The notes under the pieces are model-generated. The model did no database searches. It was given only the letters and a program-made list of their open reading frames with translations, and was not told where the DNA came from. Positions 47,894 through 61,472 of a DNA stretch of 64,000 nucleotides are shown here, piece after piece. Position 1 is the first letter of the stretch, and the number at the start of each line of letters is the position of its first letter. The stretch is from Nageia nagi (lineage: Eukaryota; Pinophyta). The translations under genes and the position numbers were made by a program. The DNA is taken from positions 120,714,001-120,778,000 of the forward strand of contig JBITNC010000001.1 in assembly GCA_050084985.1 (NCBI GenBank), written 5' to 3'.

Positions 47894-50800
47894 CCCAAAT
47901 GCTAATCCTATAGGGGTTGATCTGCCATGATCTTATTCCAATTTTGGTTTCAAACTAAAATGTACATGTATGCTTGCACCAATTACCCAAGACCTTGGGA
48001 TCTTTACTTTCACTATTACCAAAAGATTTATTTGCATCCCTTTTTGCATCTTCAAACATGAAAAATAAAAATTGATGTTAATTTACATCCTCTTGCATTG
48101 ACATGTGTCGACTTGCACCAATCTTACCCAATAGCCAAATACCCTCCCTAAATATATATATATATCAATAAACTCTTCACATAATCCTCACATTTCATAG
48201 ACTTTAGCTAAATGTTTTCTTCCTTAGATTTTAAGTTTCAATTGTAGCTATGGTGCCTAAGGCAAATAAGAAGCCCATAGAGTATAAGCCCATAGAGAAA
48301 AAAACTAGTGGTAGAAAAATGTCTAGGTGTAGAAAAGAAAACTCAAGGTCGAAAAGAAGTAGGCATTAAGAAAACCTAAACCTAAACCTAATGGTGTTAT
48401 TTAGGACTAACATATACAATAAATTCAAAATTTTATAACCTAAAGCACTAACCCCATTCCTGAACTGGTTTATTATACCAATGTTATTACCTCAAAGGCC
48501 TAATAAGAATGATGTACCTTGCAAAGGTCATAACTTTTGATCCAAATATCATTTTGATCCCATTTTTTAAAATCAAACATAATAAAAAATATCTACAATT
48601 CTATAATATTTTTTTACAAAAATCAATACAAAATCTATTGCAAAAATTGACATAAATTATTAAAATCCAATGCAAAAATCAACACAAATTTTGAAAAGTT
48701 GATGTAAAAATTGACACAAATTCTAAAAAATTGATGCAAAAAATGATACAAATTCTAAAACTTTGACATAAAAATTGGCAATCGATGTAAATTTTAATGC
48801 AAATCTAATGTAAAATTACTATGTTAATTGCATCAAATTTATATCAATTTTTGGTATTGAAGTAAAAACAAATACACTATGTTTAGATTTAAAATAAATA
48901 CACTACGTTTAGTTGCAAATCATTATATATTTATTAGTGTTTCTTAGTCTTCTAGATATAGGTGATAGCTAACATTCTACCAATATTTGATGGGAGGACT
49001 TTGTACTCAGAGTATCTTATGTTAGGGTATGTGGGTTTTTATACTTACCCTTTATCCTTGCTACATTCACTCTTTACCTCATCTTCATGAATCTTTTCCA
49101 TCAATGTATCTTACTTGGAATTGTTATAATCTTAATATATATTGGTATTTTTTTTGAATAATGGTTCCACTCTATGTCTTCATATGAAGGTTTTGAAGTC
49201 AATTGCCTCCTCCTTGTAAGAAAATTTTTGATTATTACTCTCAGTGATAGGGGATAGCCATGCCTTTTAACCTTCATTTTTAGCTAATGGGCTTCCCAAT
49301 AAATGTAGGAAGGAACTCTTTTTTGAACCTTTCTATTTTTTTTTTTAAATAATCTCTTAACACATCCTTAATAGTGGCTTTTTTTGTTTAGAGTTACTTC
49401 CTTATCACTTTTGTATTTTTCCAATTTTTCGAGTTTTCTTATTATTCTTTGCATCAAGGGTTAGCACAAGAATTGGGTCTACTTTATGGCCAAAAAGTGG
49501 AAGTATTTTCCTTATTTTTAAATTTGATCACATTGATATCAAAATTTAAAGCACTTAGATATGGAATATTGAGGAAGGTCATTAGGGTAAAAATGTAGTG
49601 CTTTGAGTTTAGTTTCCAAATATATAATTTATTCCAATACCCAAATGATAAAAAAATTATTATTGATACATATGAATAAAAACCACTATTTAAAAAATAT
49701 TGTTTTAGAACCATACCATGCATATGTTCATCACACATATTTTGATCTAAACTAAAATATTTTTTAAATATTTTATACAAATATACTTGACACAATGAAG
49801 CTTGTCCTAGATATTGTTTCATAAATTTTTCATGAATATTATTTTTTTATTAATTTTTTATGGGTCATATTTATGGTTTTGAAAAATGCTTGTATCCAAC
49901 ATGCATAATTTGACCTAAAGTTATCATTTTTCCAAACTTTTTTTTATTTTATAAAGAATTATCTAAAGATTGGCCCTATATATTTTTTTCTCAAAATTCT
50001 TAAAAATAAAATGTTATTAAAAAATTAAAATTTATTTTTAAAAATTTTCTAAGTCATAAAACTTCCTCTTTATGTGGACTCATCTTCTTGCACCCACCCT
50101 CAACTCTATCAAAACATCTAGTTTTTATTCGATCATATATTTTTGTTTAGTTATTTGATGATTTCTATTCTATTTTCAAAACTGATAAACCATACCTTCA
50201 AGGTTCCTTACAATGAAAACATGTATTTATTTATGTCAATACTTAAATTAAAAGTTTGATCACAATATCTAACTTTTTCTCTCGAATCTCAAAGTTTTTT
50301 GATATATAGTTTTAAAATATGGACATCCTCCCTTTAGTGATATAATGTTGATGAGAAACCCTCAAAACTTAGAATTGAACCTCCCATAAGCCCAACGATA
50401 TGTTCCCAAGTGATGATCTTCCTCTAGGATACCCAACAAACTCTCCTCTGGTGCTCAATAGGTCTTTTGGCTTCCTTAATGTCCAATTTCTAACCTCCTT
50501 TTATGGAATTTAAATTTTGATCTCAAATTTGGTATGCCTTGTTGGTTACCCAATGCTTAGATTTATAGGGCTAGGATATGACTTGAATTTGGATTTTTAC
50601 ACCACATTACACTTTCCCTCTAAAATTCAAGTTTTTGAGCATAATAAAATGTTAAATCTAAAAATAGAACCTTATCACTCCTATTTTATTTTCCTTATAA
50701 AATAAATAAATAGAATTTCCTAAAATAATTCTTATTTTTCTATAAGATAAAATAAAAATATTTTTGGATTTTTTCAAATCTTTTTCCTCCTTTATTACTC

Positions 50801-52043
50801 ATAAAAATAAAATAAAATATTTTTGTATTTCCTCCTTATTAATCCTATTAAAAAATAATAAAAATATGAAACACTCAAATTTCTCAAACCTAGAATTTTG
50901 ATTCTACCATAATGGAATGAGATAAGCAAATTTTGAACTTATGGGTTATGGGCCCAAAGAATAAAATCTAAATTTGAATGTGTCTCCTTGAAGCTCAATG
51001 TACACACACACAAGATGAATGATGCAAAATAAATTTAAATTTTAAAATTTGGGTAAGATACCCTAATGGATAAATTTTTGTAAGCTTATAGTAGATAGAG
51101 CTTCCTATACTCCCAACATCTCACTTCCAACCTCAAATTTTGATCATAATAGAAAAATAAGTTGAACATCTCCTTCTTATGCCTCCTTGGTGTAGATACC
51201 ATCATGAAATCCAATCAATATCAACAAATTGATTCCATTATTTTTTGATAATCTCTTTCCAATAACTTATGGCTTCAAATTTGCTAGGAAATAGTGGCCA
51301 GTATGCCTAGAAATATTGTAGAATTAATAACACTTGCATTTCATGATGAAAATGGGTTAATACTTACAAGTAAATGACACTCATGATGCAGCTCAAACAC
51401 CCAATTGGCCTCAACAAGCTAGTGCATCAAAATGCAATTGTAGGCACTAAAATATCCTAAGAATACTAATGTCTAGCCCTAGATAGGCTTAGACTCTCTA
51501 AACAACCCTTATCCTTCCTTGAACTCAAAAGCAAATCAAGAATGAACTTCAACTTAAAATAAAAGATGATTTTTTATTGTTGAAAATGTACCTTTTAAAT
51601 CTGAATGAACCTTCTTGAAGCTTTAGAATTCAAAATTAAGACTACAATATGCCCAACATCTTACTAGAAGGATGAGCTAGGGCTCTAAGATCCCTAATGT
51701 CTTGCTCTAGTTGTATAGATCCTTTAGAAATCCTTCAAAATGATCACTGTGATGCTAGGTCAACTACACTCCTCAATAAGATAACAAAAACCCTCTATAA
51801 ATAGCACTATGATCTAGTAGAATATCATAATGAGTCTTCTATAACTCCTTCAACATCTCCAATAATCTCCTTTAGCAGTAACTCCTCAAATCTTGCCTAA
51901 TAGTAAGGGAAAGATATCCAACAACAAATCTCCTATGTGTGATACCATTATGATGTGGGTATCCTCAATCTTCAAATTCTCTTCAAATCTAATTTGAACC
52001 CTTTATGAATGATGCCATTGATTCCAAATAGGATGGTAAAATC
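47894..52043. other. Intergenic AT-rich DNA with one minisatellite
   Basis: Over 4 kb without a convincing gene. A short basic reading frame begins at 48250 but ends after about 40 codons and is not recognised. Part of the stretch left of 52044 may be the leader of the element whose 5' LTR is R1 copy B. Confidence 0.45.
48580..48870. repeat. 32-bp minisatellite
   Basis: About six diverged copies of a unit like AAAATTGACACAAATTCTAA followed by AAATTGATGCA. AA(T)TGACACAAATT-type cores fall near 48621, 48645, 48677, 48709 and 48742. Confidence 0.7.
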
Positions 52044-52060
52044 AAGGATCTAATACCATT
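52044..52060 (-). other. PBS-like site beside R1 copy B
   Basis: The minus strand reads AATGGTATTAGATCCTTG right after the repeat end. This is the initiator-Met primer site with a few mismatches. Confidence 0.6.
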
Positions 52061-52061
52061 A

Positions 52062-53564
52062 TGATGAGCCATTTCTAGGTGCACCCCTTAAATGTGCCTA
52101 GGAGAGGGATATTTGGATTCTAGCTTTCAAACTAGACAAAAAAAAGCCTAAACATGCACCAAATATCCAACAGATTGCTAAGAATAAAAGATACAAAGTA
52201 AACTTGTAGAAAATACCTTCAAACCCCAACATCCATATATGATGAGCAATTATAAAATATACATAAGAAAATATCTCTAGTATTCCAATGACTTGAGTAG
52301 GAGGAAAAATGATACTTAAATAATGCAACAATACTCCATAAACCCAACATCCTAGTTGGAGATTTGAAGCAAGAATTGAATAATGAAAATGACACTCCAA
52401 ATCCAACATTGCAACCAAGAAGGAAAAATAGCAATTCAATAATGTAAATATGCTTCCAATTCCAACATCTAAGAATAAAGAGATAAATAGCAATATTTCG
52501 ATAACAAAAAGTAATTGTATTGATAACCAATGATAAAGAACAATTACAATAGTTTTATCAACCTACAAAGTTTTATACAAGGACTATCTCCTATAGGGTG
52601 ATTTTAGATGGCTCAAGGGTCTCACAATTCCCAAATGCAATGAGGAAAGACTAGGTTTCCTTTGCACCAACTGTGATGAAACCAATATCATTTCTCTCAA
52701 GATGTCTAGATTAAGTTCAAAGGTAGCCTCCTCTCCCTTAGACACCTCAAATGTAGGTCACCCTATAAGTGGATAAGGTAGAGTCTCCACTCAATTTGAA
52801 ATAAAGGTTTTATAACTAAATTTAGCATATCACATAATGGCTATGAATTATCCTTTTATAAGTGAGGGTAATCATCCTCTAATATTGCATTGAGATGATT
52901 TGATGCTCGAGAGATATGATCCATGTGCTCATTAATGCACATCCAATATGAGGATCCTTGAGATAAGTGAAATTACATCCAATGGAAAGAAATGCCAATG
53001 CCCATGAGGGGGTGATAATGGAGCACCTTATGATCAGAAGCATTGGTCCATGTGCCTAGGAATATCAACACGGGGTCTTGGGATCCTCCTAATTCCAACA
53101 TCCATGCTCTAGGGTCATATAATTTTCTTAATATTACCAATGCCTAGTTTGAAGTGCTAGGTCCATCCTTGGAGCTCCAAATGACCTTGTAGTTAGTGGA
53201 ATCACCTAAGGGGATGCTCTACCTCAAAGGGGGAAGCACTAATGACTAGAGATACATTTAATACCATTATTAAAATCAATAAGGCTAAAATATACAACTC
53301 ATCATTTAATGATACTAATATTACATTTACAATTATAATTACCTTTGTATCATAAATACAACATTTATTGGTATTTTGGAAAATAACTAAATAAAAATAA
53401 ATAGATAAAAGGACTATTTATTCTATAATTAAATATTTATTAATTCTCTAAGTGGAATGTACATCATCTTGGCCAAATTATTCAAAAATAGTCTAAAATA
53501 CTTTTAAATTAATATTCCCATTTATCAAAGGTGAAATGGGGAAAATAACTAAAAAATAGGGACA
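52062..53564 (-). repeat. R1 copy B: 1.5-kb LTR with adjacent PBS
   Basis: On the minus strand it begins TGTCCCTATTTTTTAG and ends GGCTCATCA, followed by a PBS-like site, so it is a 5' LTR of a minus-strand element whose body would lie to the left. It aligns with 22106-23582 and, in part, with 62309-62617. The two overlapping small ORFs near 52098-52530 have no known domain. Confidence 0.75.
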
Positions 53565-54596
53565 TTATAGATCATAAATATCCCACAACCTTCCTCCAAA
53601 ACTTATAACTAAAATTGAAAGTAAATAAATTTTTTAGGAAAATAACCAATTTGATCAACTACTTTCAACATCTAACAGCCTCAAGACACATCATTGAATA
53701 TGATATCATCTTGAAAATACATTGCCATTTACAATAATTAAATCATACAAGAAAAGAGATTGAAAATTAAGACTTAATAAGACTCATGATATCACTCATT
53801 CATACAAAATATTTAAAACACCCTTGATAAGTTGAAATTCTTATACCTACCTCTTCGTTTGCACTCTGCATCCTTAGAAACTCTCTATAATGGAGCCCAA
53901 TTTTCCTTCCAATTTCAATAGAGATGTGAAGGTTTGGTAAGCACCATAAAAAGGAGGGTTCTATGAATTTATGAGACATTGTTCTAGAGTAATTCCTATG
54001 GTGGTTTGAGAAGTCACAAATAGCTAGAAGGAGGGCTAGATTCAATTCATGGGAAAGATAAAGTTTGAAATATATCTTAACTCAATTGATGTAGCTATAG
54101 TCCTTAGCTTGATTGGAATATATCACATGAAACAACACAAGTATAAAAAAGAGGATATTGATCTCCTAAGTGGTAATGAAGATGATGAATACATCACCTT
54201 TCATTATGGTTGCAAAAGGTATTTCATCCCCCACCCATGAAACAAAATTGCCCAAGCCCTAATGGAGTATGTTATATTTAAAAAATGTTACTCTACCCTA
54301 TTTAGCTACCATTTCATTATGTTCAATTATTTTCACTTAAGTGATCCATATTATTTTTATTTTTATCTTAATTATATGGAAAAATCCATTGTAATAGAAA
54401 AATTGAGGAAGGAAGTAAAACCCCTTCACCAAGGTCTTTATGCTAGTGACTCTCTTCATTTTACCAAATTAGATGTTTTTGAGATAAACCATCCCTCTTC
54501 TTCTACCATGGAAATAATAAGAAATGAACCTAACAAATCCAAAAATCATGCCCCTTCTCCTCCTAAAACTCCTATCTCCAAGTGTACCAAATAGAG

Positions 54597-54782
54597 CATA
54601 AAATCCATCTCACCTCTCAATTCCCTTATCCCCTTAGCTCTCTCTCCCCTCTCCTCATGCTCTCACTCTCTTTTCTCACACCCATACCCTCCCCATTCCT
54701 TTCCTTATTCCCTCCCCTTCTCCTTCCTTCACACCCCTCTTCTACCCTTATACACCCTCCCCACCTACCTCCCCCTCTTTGA
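54597..54782 (+). repeat. Long C/T-rich tract
   Basis: About 185 bp composed mostly of C and T on the plus strand, in otherwise AT-rich DNA. Confidence 0.85.
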
Positions 54783-55112
54783 TGGCCTCTCTAGCTTCTT
54801 CAAGATCTAAGAATAAAAATAAGAAAAAACTCCACACTAAAAAGAGGTATATATTGAAGAATATTATTATGAATAATACAAAGATGCAATTCAAGGGTAA
54901 AAAACCAAGCATCATAGTAATGGAGATTGAATACACCAACATTACAAGGCTTGGGAAAGATTTGGATAATGCATCAAAAGAACCCTACTATATTTTTCTC
55001 TATGTATTTTTAGTTAATATCTAATGTACCAAGATTATTCATCAAAACTTCACATACCATTTTGGGTTTTGAATAATTTGTAATGTAGGTTTTGCTACCT
55101 TATGTAAAAAAT

Positions 55113-55225
<113 letters not shown>

Positions 55226-56192
55226 ATTCATCATGCAATGTATAATAAAATTTTCTCATGCTTTCATGGTAGTTCATTCTAGGTTCAATAAATATACCAG
55301 ATTTATTCATCATGCCTAATGCTTAGCTGATATATTTTCATACTATCAAGGAAGATTGATCTATCTCCATTTTGAATGCATAATATAAGGCAATGTAATG
55401 TAATAAAATGATCCAATTAAAAGTGAAACTTGAAAATAATATGAGAATTTTATGAAAGATGTGTCATTTGAAAATTATTACACATGGGTGTTAGTTCTCA
55501 ATCATTATAGAGAATTGATCAAAAAAATTGGTCCACATACATCACATCACATGTTGCTTTACGGGGAAATACACTCCACTATAAAAGCCCTTATTTTTTG
55601 AATTTGTATAGACCATTAATGCATGAGATATAACATACAATAATAGCCCCTAGTAATATAATCTATATTTTTATGGCTATAATTTATGGAGAATCCATAA
55701 TTATCTTTCATCATAAGGAAAAAACCTACAGAATTATTTGGATGTTGATGTGTGCAAGTACCAACAAACTTTAAAATAAATTTCTACGTACTAAACTATT
55801 GAAATAATTATTTATAAGAAATAAAGTTAATTAAGAAATTAAAAGATCTAATTAACAAAGCAAATAATATGTAACTACTTAATAAAAATAAATGGTTCTT
55901 TTCCTTAAGGATTAGGTTCATTCTTGCACATCAAAACTATGAAAAATCTAAATCATAGAAGCATCTTCAAATAGCCATATCTCCCTTGATATTGATCTGA
56001 ATTTTTAAATCACAACTCTTTCAAAATATCATGAAGCCCTATTTATAGTAAATATATATTTGATATATTTTAATACCTTTGTAAAGCATGATAGCTCTCT
56101 ATACAATTCCATTTTAATAGAGGGTGAATATGGCCTTGTAGAAGAAAACATACAATATTTTTTCTCATAATTAGTTGGAAGTGTTAAGTGAG

Positions 56193-56916
56193 TGTTAACA
56201 CCTAAATTTTATTTTTATTTATTTAAAAATCATATTTTAGGTATATAAGTATATTAATTGCTTTATTATTATATTTTATTTATGTTTGTTAAATAAAGTA
56301 CATTTCACTCATTTCTATATTTTTAGTGATAGGTCTAAGGATTGCTAAGAAAGGAAGCTTAGATAATGGTTGATACTTTATCTATAAAATGGGGGAAGGA
56401 TGTGATTAAATCATATCTAGAACTTGATAGAAAAATTTATACATTCAATGATAGGTAGTTGTCATCACCACTTATCAAGTTTGGATTTGATACCTCATTG
56501 TTTAGTACACTCCCTATTCATGATATTATAGTTTAATTCTAACATTTTGATAGGAAGATTTTAGGAAAAACTTTGAGTTTGATGCCATTGTTAATTGGAT
56601 GCAATGTGCTAGCATATAAAATACCTAATTAGATAAGTTAACACTTTACAATTATGAAATAAGTATGTCTAAAATTTAGGGATAAGATGTCATCCTCCTC
56701 CTTGGTTTATATTTGAGTTTTGATCCATCTATAAAAGTTAATTAATAAGTTGATAAAATATTTTCATTTAGATTTGAATAGTTCTATATCATAAAATCAT
56801 TAGTTCTTTTGAATAACATTATTTATAATTATTCCATTTATTTTATTATTTTATTCTATTCTATTTTATTAAAATAGATATTATTTATTAACTAAAATCA
56901 ATTTTTAGTATCAACA
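56193..56916 (+). repeat. 5' LTR of element D
   Basis: Starts TGTTAACACC, ends AGTATCAACA and is followed by the PBS. Its length is close to that of the element A LTRs, but only the terminal bases are clearly similar. No second copy is in the window, so the left edge rests on the conserved TGTTAACACC. Confidence 0.65.
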
Positions 56917-56917
56917 A

Positions 56918-56932
56918 ATTGGTGAACTCGAC
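56918..56932 (+). other. Primer binding site of element D
   Basis: ATTGGTGAACTCGAC directly after the LTR, nearly identical to the PBS of element A. Confidence 0.65.
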
Positions 56933-57024
56933 ATATTTTATACTACACTTCTATTTCTACTATTTGTGCCAAAAAGATTAATGTTTTTGTATATGAATAA
57001 TATTGAAATTTAAGTGTTTTATAA

Positions 57025-57830
57025 ATGTATAAGGCTAATATCCAAATCCTTATTGATTTCCTTAGTTTAGAAAATGTTAAATACATCCTTAAGAATGAAT
57101 ATCAAAATGATCAAGGAGTTTATATAAATGGAATTTGGAAAGTATCTCTTCCTTGTATGATTTGGAAAGAGTATCTTAAAGGCCCCAAAGTTATAAAAGA
57201 TTTCAATCCTCTTTATGATGAGATTCATAACACCATTTATGTAGAGCATCAAGTTGAGCCTACATTTTATGCCTATAATGGAGAGAGAGATCTAATGAAA
57301 CATATTTGATCCTTTGAAATGAAGTTGGAGATTAAATTTGATATGAATCCTAATTTTATGGAAAACTATTTTTGGAATACATTTAAGGGTGATGCTTTAA
57401 GGTGGTATTTCTCTCTTCGTCAAGGTTCTATCACTTTATACAAATAATTTATTATGTAGTTCTAAAAATAATTCAAGTATAATGTTCCTAGACTAGTAAC
57501 AATTTCAAATATCATGAGCATGAAGCAAGATCCCGATGAAAGGTTGGAGAATTTTATCATAATATTTGGATTGTGGTTGAATAAATAATTAATGAAACTC
57601 ATGTTACCTTATTTTTTATGAAAAACATCATCCCTACCTTAAAGCCACAAGTGGTTGAATACATGGATCTACCTTTTACTAATGAATTACAGTTTAGTTT
57701 GTAAGGAAAATATCATGATGGAGATTGGTACATTGAAGGATGGAGTTGCTTCTAAAGATACAATAAAGAGTTTTCTAAATAAAGAATAAAATCAAGATAA
57801 TGTGATTGATTAATCAAAGGAAAAACCTAA
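57025..57830 (+). pseudogene. Gag remnant of element D
   Basis: An ORF of 94 codons (57025-57309) continues after a stop with FKGDALRWYFSLRQGSI (about 57385-57435) and MKQDPDERLENFII (about 57520-57560). This is the central signature of the retrotransposon Gag domain (tryptophan-rich helix followed by QxxxESLxxF). Several stops follow. Gag would form the particle; this copy cannot be translated whole. Confidence 0.75.
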
Positions 57831-58035
57831 TGATAGAGTGAGGTTTATATTTTTGTTGATTGGGTTAATGATTATATATAGGATTGGGTGTATTTCTAAT
57901 TCCACCCCAATTAAGTGATGAGACATATTAATTGAATGAATAAATAATTGATATAAACATTGATGCCAAAGATGACCCAAAATTGATCAAAGTGTGTGCA
58001 TGATTGATTCAAGAAGAGAGCCATGTGTAGTATTG

Positions 58036-58037
<2 letters not shown>

Positions 58038-58114
<77 letters not shown>
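58038..58114. repeat. Compound (CA)n(TA)n microsatellite between gag and pol of D
   Basis: About 32 bp of CA followed by about 44 bp of TA. The related copy at 62.7 kb has a short TA tract at the same place. Confidence 0.95.
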
Positions 58115-58116
<2 letters not shown>

Positions 58117-58139
58117 GTATGTATGTTTTTTTAGATGTT

Positions 58140-60960
58140 TTTGCTTGACATTATGAATATATTCCTAGTTTGGATCCAAATTTTATAACTCATAGTTTAA
58201 TTGTACAAAACAATCTCAATCCAATTCAACAAAAGCCAAGAAAGATGCATCCAATAATTATCTTACTAATGAATAAATAAATAGAGAAGTATTTTAATGC
58301 AAGCCTTATAATATCAATTGATTATTCTCCATGGTTTTCAAATATTGTGCTTACATCAAATATGAATGGTGAGATAATATGTTACATGTATTTTAGAGAT
58401 ATCAGTCAAGCTTATCTAAAAGATAATTCTCCTCTCCCTAATAATGATCTGATTGTGCATTCAATAATAGGTTATGAGATTTTATCTTTCATGGATGGAA
58501 TTTTTAGATATAACCAACTTATTAAATAAGTATGATCAACAAAAAACCACCCTTTTCACTCTTTGGGATACCTTTTTCTGATGCATTTTGGATTGAAGAA
58601 TATTACAAGAGTCATATATCGAAAAGCTATAATAACCATGTTCCATGAATTGATATCTCATTATTTAGAAATTTATATGGATGATATGTTGGCCAAGTCC
58701 AAGAAAATTTATGACCACCTTATGGATTTGAGGGTGATATTTTAGAGGTTAAGGAAGTACAAGTTGAGATTAAATCCCCCAAAATGTGCATTTAGAGTTT
58801 CTTTTGAAAATTTTCTTGGCTTCCTTGTTTCAAGAAAAGGTATTGAAGTGGATCCCAACAAAGTAAAATCTATTGAATGCATGCATCCCATAACATATTT
58901 AAAGGGTTTAAGAAGTATCCAAGGTAAATTTTAAACTACTACAATATTTATTATGATGACAATAGAGAAAAAGCAATATATTATATTAGCAAAATGTTGA
59001 TAGATTTTTAGATAGGATACACCCCATTGAGAAGTTATTCTCTATAATAGAGAAGTTGAGTCATTGCATATTGAACAACATTGCCTATGTTGTTGCTCAG
59101 ATTAATTTTTCATATATTTTATGTTTGAGCCACATCTTTCAGGAAGGGATACTAAGTAGGTTATGTTATTGCAAGAGTTTAACCTTGTATTTATTTTATA
59201 AAAATATATCAAAGGTCATGTTATAGAAAATTTGATGGCTAACCATTCAAAGAAATATTATTCTCCCATTAATGAAGAGTTTCATGATGATTTTGTTTTT
59301 AGTATAATGGAGGGATATAAAGGCATTGATACATTGGTCATACATTGATGCACCATTCTTAAAGAAGAGTACCTAAATTATTCATTAGATTCATGAAAAT
59401 GATGAGTGGAAATTAAAATTTAATGGTTAAAATTGTACTCATAGAGTGTAACAAGAAACTATGATTGTGAACCCTCATGGTGATGTTACCCTTATGTCTT
59501 ACTAATTAATCTTTGATTGAACCAACAACATGTTAACTATGAAGCAATGATCTTAGTACTAAAGATTGCAATCCTGTTAGTTTGACATATTAAATGTTTA
59601 AAGATTCTTAATTGTTAAATATTATTAATTGTTAAAGATTCTTAATTTTTTGTTAAGAAACTAATTCATATCTAAAATACCAAAGATAAGAAGCTACACC
59701 AATATAAGGAGATGGTGTCAAACCTCATTATGTATTTTCAAGAGTATAAGATTAAGAACATTCCAAGAGATAAAAATATATATGTGGATGAAATATCAAT
59801 GCATCCTATTTAGCTCCAATTTAAATTTAAGATAAATAAATGATAGTTACCATCAAGAATTTGACTAATCCCTCTTGTGATGTTTTTGTTGAGGATATTA
59901 ATGAAGATAAGTGTTTTACAACCACATGTATTCATGTTTGTAAGTGGTATGAATTTATATTTGCATATTTGAAAGATGGAGTTATCTCAAGTTATTTTGA
60001 TGGTAAAGAAAGAGTAAGGCTCAATAAAATAGTTTCCAATTATGTGATAATTATAGATTTTATTTATATAATATTCTTTGATGGTGCTCCTCTTAGATGT
60101 ATTCAAAGCCATGAAATAAATGTAGACTTGGAGAAGCCCATGAAGATATTTTTAGTGGCCACTTTAATGCAAAAAATATTTATTTGAAGTTGCTTATATT
60201 GGGGTATGATTATTATGAGCATAGAATAAAGTGTGATTAATTGCAAAATAATGTTAACTTGTAGCCATATCCTTATTAATTTAAATGTTATATTTCTCCT
60301 TAGCCATTTTATATTTGACACTTGATTTTATTATGATGATAAATCCAAATTAAAAACAAGGGCATAAATTTTATTATTACCTCTATGGAATACTTCACAA
60401 AATGGGTTGAGGAAATCCTATTGAAGTCTTGCAAAGGTTAATACAATCATTGAGTTTCTCATTGAAAATATCACAATAATATTTGGGATCCCATCCAATA
60501 TTTTCATGTATAATGGGCCAAATTTTAGAGGAAATGTAGTCAAATAATTTTTTGAGGAGTTTCACTATATTGAGAGAAAGCTTTCCATTCCATATTATTC
60601 ATAATGAAATGGACAAGTAAAAACTACTAATAAAATATTATTAGTAACTTGGGTAAGATAATTGCAAAGCATGGAAAGGATTAGCACACACAACTTCCAT
60701 ATGCACTTTGTACATATAGGAAAGCATAAAGACAAAAATAGGTGGTACTCCATTATCCCTTATGTAAGGAGATAAGGTTATTATTCATTTGGAATTAGAT
60801 ATTTCCTATTTGAGAGTTTCATTAAAGGGTCATTTCTAGATGAAGATAGAGGAAGGTAAGATGACTTAATTAGAATCTTTAGATTGGAAAAGAGTAAATT
60901 CTTTGAAGTATATTAAAACATATAATCCAACTTATGAGGTTTAAAAATGTAATATTCCAC
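58140..60960 (+). pseudogene. Pol remnant of element D (RT, RNase H, integrase)
   Basis: In order: RT entry (QQKPRKMHP near 58235), YFRDISQAY (58390), LSFMDGIFRYNQ (58482 onward), FGLKN (58587), IYMDDMLAKSKK (about 58672-58708), CAFRVSFENFLGFLVSRKGIEVDPNKVKSIE (58788-58875; read in parts). The RNase H zone (about 59390-59830) has NYEAMILVLKIAI. The integrase linker region (59840-60187) has LRCIQSHE. In the integrase core (about 60370-60650) the three catalytic acids of the D-D-E triad are replaced: MEYFTKW (Glu for Asp), YNGPNF (Tyr for Asp), NGQVKTTN (Lys for Glu). About 190 bp of pol near 58960 are missing compared with the copy at 63.5 kb. It is non-functional. Confidence 0.85.
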
Positions 60961-61195
60961 CTAATAATAGGTGAACATAATCAAGGTTCATTTTAAGCAA
61001 AATTCTTCCCTTGTAAGTGAATATTCCAATTTTTAAAATTTGCATATAGTGAATTTGAGGAGTAGTACATGTCCTAAGTCACCAAAACTTTATAAAAAAA
61101 TTTCCTTTTCTAATTTAGTTTTCCAAAAGTTTATAGTCATTTTAAAATTTAAAATTTAAATTATCTTCTCTAAGATATAGAAAATTTCCATATTC

Positions 61196-61267
<72 letters not shown>

Positions 61268-61472
61268 AATTCTAAACCAAATCCTTATGCCTTGAAACCC
61301 TAAATATTAAACTAGATCCTTAAACCTTAAATAACAATACAAAACTCAAGAAATTTAGGAGTTAGATCGTATAACCAAATCACTGCAACCATTCTATAAT
61401 GAATCTATCTTAGCCACTACAAGTGCTTTACATTAGGTTTGTAATAACAAGGTGAGATGTTTATTTATCTTT
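60961..61472. other. Unassigned sequence with a (TA)n tract
   Basis: AT-rich DNA following the D integrase, with TA repeats at 61198-61263. No 3' LTR of D could be recognised. Confidence 0.5.

Larger units (their letters stand above)
56193..60960 (+). mobile_element. Element D: degraded Ty3/gypsy retrotransposon, Tat type, plus strand
   Basis: A 724-bp 5' LTR (TGTTAACACC...TATCAACA), a PBS, a decayed gag and a decayed pol in the order RT, RNase H, integrase. The linear order and motif wording (RKMHP, CVDFRDIN-like, GLKN, YMDD) fit the Tat branch. No 3' LTR was found before 61.4 kb, so the 3' end is lost or outside recognition. Stops and small deletions occur throughout. Confidence 0.8.
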
